A stretch of DNA of 64,000 nucleotides from Aureibacillus halotolerans (lineage in GTDB: Bacteria > Bacillota > Bacilli > Bacillales > DSM-28697), in contig NZ_SNYJ01000004.1 of NCBI RefSeq assembly GCF_004363045.1, positions 186,001 through 250,000 on the forward strand, written 5' to 3'. Made by a program: the position numbers and the translations under genes. Below, in pieces: positions 62,463-64,000 of this stretch (positions are counted from its first letter, which is position 1; each line of letters begins with the position of its first letter). The notes beneath the pieces were generated by a model that searched no databases, was not told the origin of the DNA, and saw only the letters and a program-made list of their open reading frames with translations.

Positions 62463-62491
62463 CATTATACACAGAAATTAAGCGCTTTCAA
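62463..62491 (-). promoter_or_regulatory. Promoter of the ABC-sugar operon with cre site
   Basis: Minus strand TTGAAA, 17 bases, TATAAT. TGAAAGCGCTTAAT (62477-62490), one mismatch to the CcpA consensus, covers the -35 box. Confidence 0.85.
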
Positions 62492-62658
62492 TAGTTTTTT
62501 CTAGTTTTTTTTATCATTACCGTATTTCTTTACAAAGCTTTTTCACATAAGACCGTTACAAAGGGAGAGATGAGCGAACTCCCAAATTATTCCATATAAG
62601 AAGATTTACAGACCCATTTATCAACAACTTTCTCCTGTTTTTCTTCCTCCCGTTTTAC

Positions 62659-62701
62659 AAAAAAAGCGCACGATGGATCGACATTCGACCCTCGTCCGCT
62701 T
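62659..62701 (-). terminator. Intrinsic terminator of the second ABC operon
   Basis: AAGCG-g-ACGA-g-GG / CC-a-TCGT-g-CGCTT stem, T7 on the minus strand, 41 bases past the permease stop. Confidence 0.85.
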
Positions 62702-62741
62702 CATTGATTGTTTGACTAAACTGTGGGAAACGTTCTCAAAC

Positions 62742-63572
62742 TTACGATTTCACAGCACCTGCGACGCCTTCCATAAAGTAACGTTGCATAAAGATGAACA
62801 CAAGCATAACTGGTAGGAGAGAAATTGTAGCGCCCGCGGTCATCCCAACATAATCCGCTGTATAGGTCCCTACAAAATTTTGCATCCCAACGGCAAGCGT
62901 CCGCAGTTCAGGCTTACTCGCGGTCAGCACAAGCGGTAGTAAGAACGAACTCCATGTCCAGATAAATTGCATAATCGCCGTTGTCGCAATAATCGGTGCA
63001 CTAAGCGGCAGCATGACATTAAAGAAGGTGCGTAGAAATCCTGCCCCGTCCATTTCAGCGGCTTCTTCAATCTCATTCGGAATCCGTGCAAAGAAGGAGG
63101 CAAACATGAGAATAAACAAAACGTGCGCCCCCGAGGACTCGGCAACGATCACACCGAATAACGAGTTAGACAAGCCGAGATCACTAATAATTTGAAATAA
63201 AGGGATGACAGTATACCCTTTTGGAATAAACATAATCGCAACAACGATGAACATGATTGTTTTCTGCCCTGGGAACTGCACTCTACCAAGGGCATAACCA
63301 GTAAGTGCACAAAGTACAATAACGATGAACACGACCGACACAGTGAAAATGACGGTGTTCAAGAAGTAATCCGAAAAATTAGCGCTGTCCCATGCCCGAA
63401 GATAATTCTCCCATTGAGGGTCCTCAGGCAATGGCTGAATGCCACTCGTCAAAAACTCACGATTGGTTTTTAAAGATGAAAGAACCATCCAGATGAATGG
63501 ATAGATCCAGATCAATCCTAAAACGGAAAGAAACACATGAAGGAATATGCGAGCTTTTTTGCTTGAGATCAC
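62742..63572 (-). CDS. Sugar ABC transporter permease (MalG-like), second system
   Basis: A 276-residue permease, six helices, EAA motif EIEEAAEMDGAGFLRTFFNVMLPLSAP and MalG-like end FMQRYFMEGVAGAVKS. It overlaps the stop of the next permease gene by 4 bases (ATGA). Last gene of a leftward operon whose binding protein should lie beyond the window edge. Distinct from the permease at 59386-60192. Confidence 0.92.
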   Translation of the reverse strand: MISSKKARIFLHVFLSVLGLIWIYPFIWMVLSSLKTNREFLTSGIQPLPEDPQWENYLRAWDSANFSDYFLNTVIFTVSVVFIVIVLCALTGYALGRVQFPGQKTIMFIVVAIMFIPKGYTVIPLFQIISDLGLSNSLFGVIVAESSGAHVLFILMFASFFARIPNEIEEAAEMDGAGFLRTFFNVMLPLSAPIIATTAIMQFIWTWSSFLLPLVLTASKPELRTLAVGMQNFVGTYTADYVGMTAGATISLLPVMLVFIFMQRYFMEGVAGAVKS

Positions 63573-64000
63573 GCTTTCTTCCTCCCTTTTTTCCGATTTT
63601 CTCTAAATTTGCGTAGCTCTGCTTGGAAACTGGCGCCTCCAAATGCGAGGCTAATCACAAATGTAATCATTCCTAAAAGAACGCCCGCGGCAGACGCATA
63701 CCCCATTCGTGTATCTCCACCGGTCGTATCACTAGAAAATGCATAATTGTAAATAAACAAATCCAAGGTTTCTGTTTGGTAATACGGTCCTCCGTTGGTC
63801 AACGTTTTGACCAAATCAAAGGCATTGATTCCACCGACAATGGACAGTAGCATGATCACTGCAAAAATAGGTTTTAATAAGGGCAACGTGATATGTCTCA
63901 ACGTTCTCCAAAATCCCGCACCATCTAGCTGCGCTGATTCATAGAGCTCATTAGGGATGGACTGAAGTCCAGCAAGCCAATAGACCATATTGATGCCCAG
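63569..64000 (-). CDS. Sugar ABC transporter permease (MalF-like), partial
   Basis: The frame continues to the right edge; 143 C-terminal residues are visible. EAA motif ELYESAQLDGAGFWRTLRHITLPLLKP, then GINAFDLVKTLTNGGPYYQTETLDLFIYNYAF and a basic tail (RKFRENRKKGRKKA). The N-terminal helices are outside. Partner of the preceding MalG-like permease. Confidence 0.9.
   Translation of the reverse strand: MGINMVYWLAGLQSIPNELYESAQLDGAGFWRTLRHITLPLLKPIFAVIMLLSIVGGINAFDLVKTLTNGGPYYQTETLDLFIYNYAFSSDTTGGDTRMGYASAAGVLLGMITFVISLAFGGASFQAELRKFRENRKKGRKKA

Noticed and set aside
1-64000. tRNA, rRNA, riboswitch or transposase genes
   Set aside because: No cloverleaf with conserved TTC loop, no rRNA segment, no T-box or known riboswitch core and no transposase frame was recognised by eye; weak cases could be missed.

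Overview
The window looks like chromosome from an alkaliphilic or soil Bacillaceae bacterium, with Shouchella/Alkalihalobacillus (the old Bacillus clausii group) as the best guess. The reasons are strong AGGAGG ribosome-binding sites, frequent TTG/GTG starts, cre-like CcpA sites, exact Zur and good Fur boxes, TTGACA/TATAAT promoters, and gene content such as a chromosomal cat gene with its attenuator, gud/gar sugar-acid genes and a CzcD-type metal exporter. No rRNA, tRNA, insertion sequence or CRISPR array was seen.

Left part (1-18.7 kb): mostly single genes and small operons, including an SDR dehydrogenase, a secreted C39-like protein, an unknown gene under an exact Zur operator, a YcaQ/AlkZ-type glycosylase with an alpha/beta hydrolase, and a TagA-like glycosyltransferase. 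Between 8.9 and 11.3 kb two decayed copies of one GntR/UTRA regulator flank a MazF-like gene and two predicted small RNAs that share a 3' module. This is the most plausible undescribed system in the window. Several other remnants lie nearby, including an ArsR fragment next to its usual SRPBCC partner.

Middle (18.8-45.4 kb): a glucarate/galactarate operon (kdgD-gucD-gudD-garD with a FadR-type GntR), a drug-efflux MFS, a LytTR protein fused to a degenerate ABC ATPase with its permease, and an antibiotic-response area. That area holds an MFS exporter and a chloramphenicol acetyltransferase, each preceded by a tiny leader peptide and a hairpin over the Shine-Dalgarno. Two membrane genes between them share ECF-like promoters. 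Then come dgoD, an FHS-type permease, small membrane proteins (one with a decayed duplicate), a potassium channel, a Fur-controlled siderophore-binding lipoprotein, czcD, a YcgR/YcgQ-like pair and a TauE/SafE permease.

Right part (45.8-64 kb): carbohydrate catabolism. A PTS EIIABC, class II aldolase and PRD regulator form one operon. A long leftward operon holds an ABC sugar importer, a DUF4867-type protein, a fucose-isomerase-like protein, a phosphofructokinase-like kinase, a GntR/UTRA regulator, a class II aldolase, an aldehyde dehydrogenase and an AEC permease. It reads as import, isomerise, phosphorylate, cleave, oxidise the C3 aldehyde and export the acid. Its promoter and that of a separate oxidoreductase carry the same 16-bp palindrome (AAAGGT-N4-ACCTTT) just after the -10 box, plus a cre site. 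A second sugar ABC transporter runs off the right edge.
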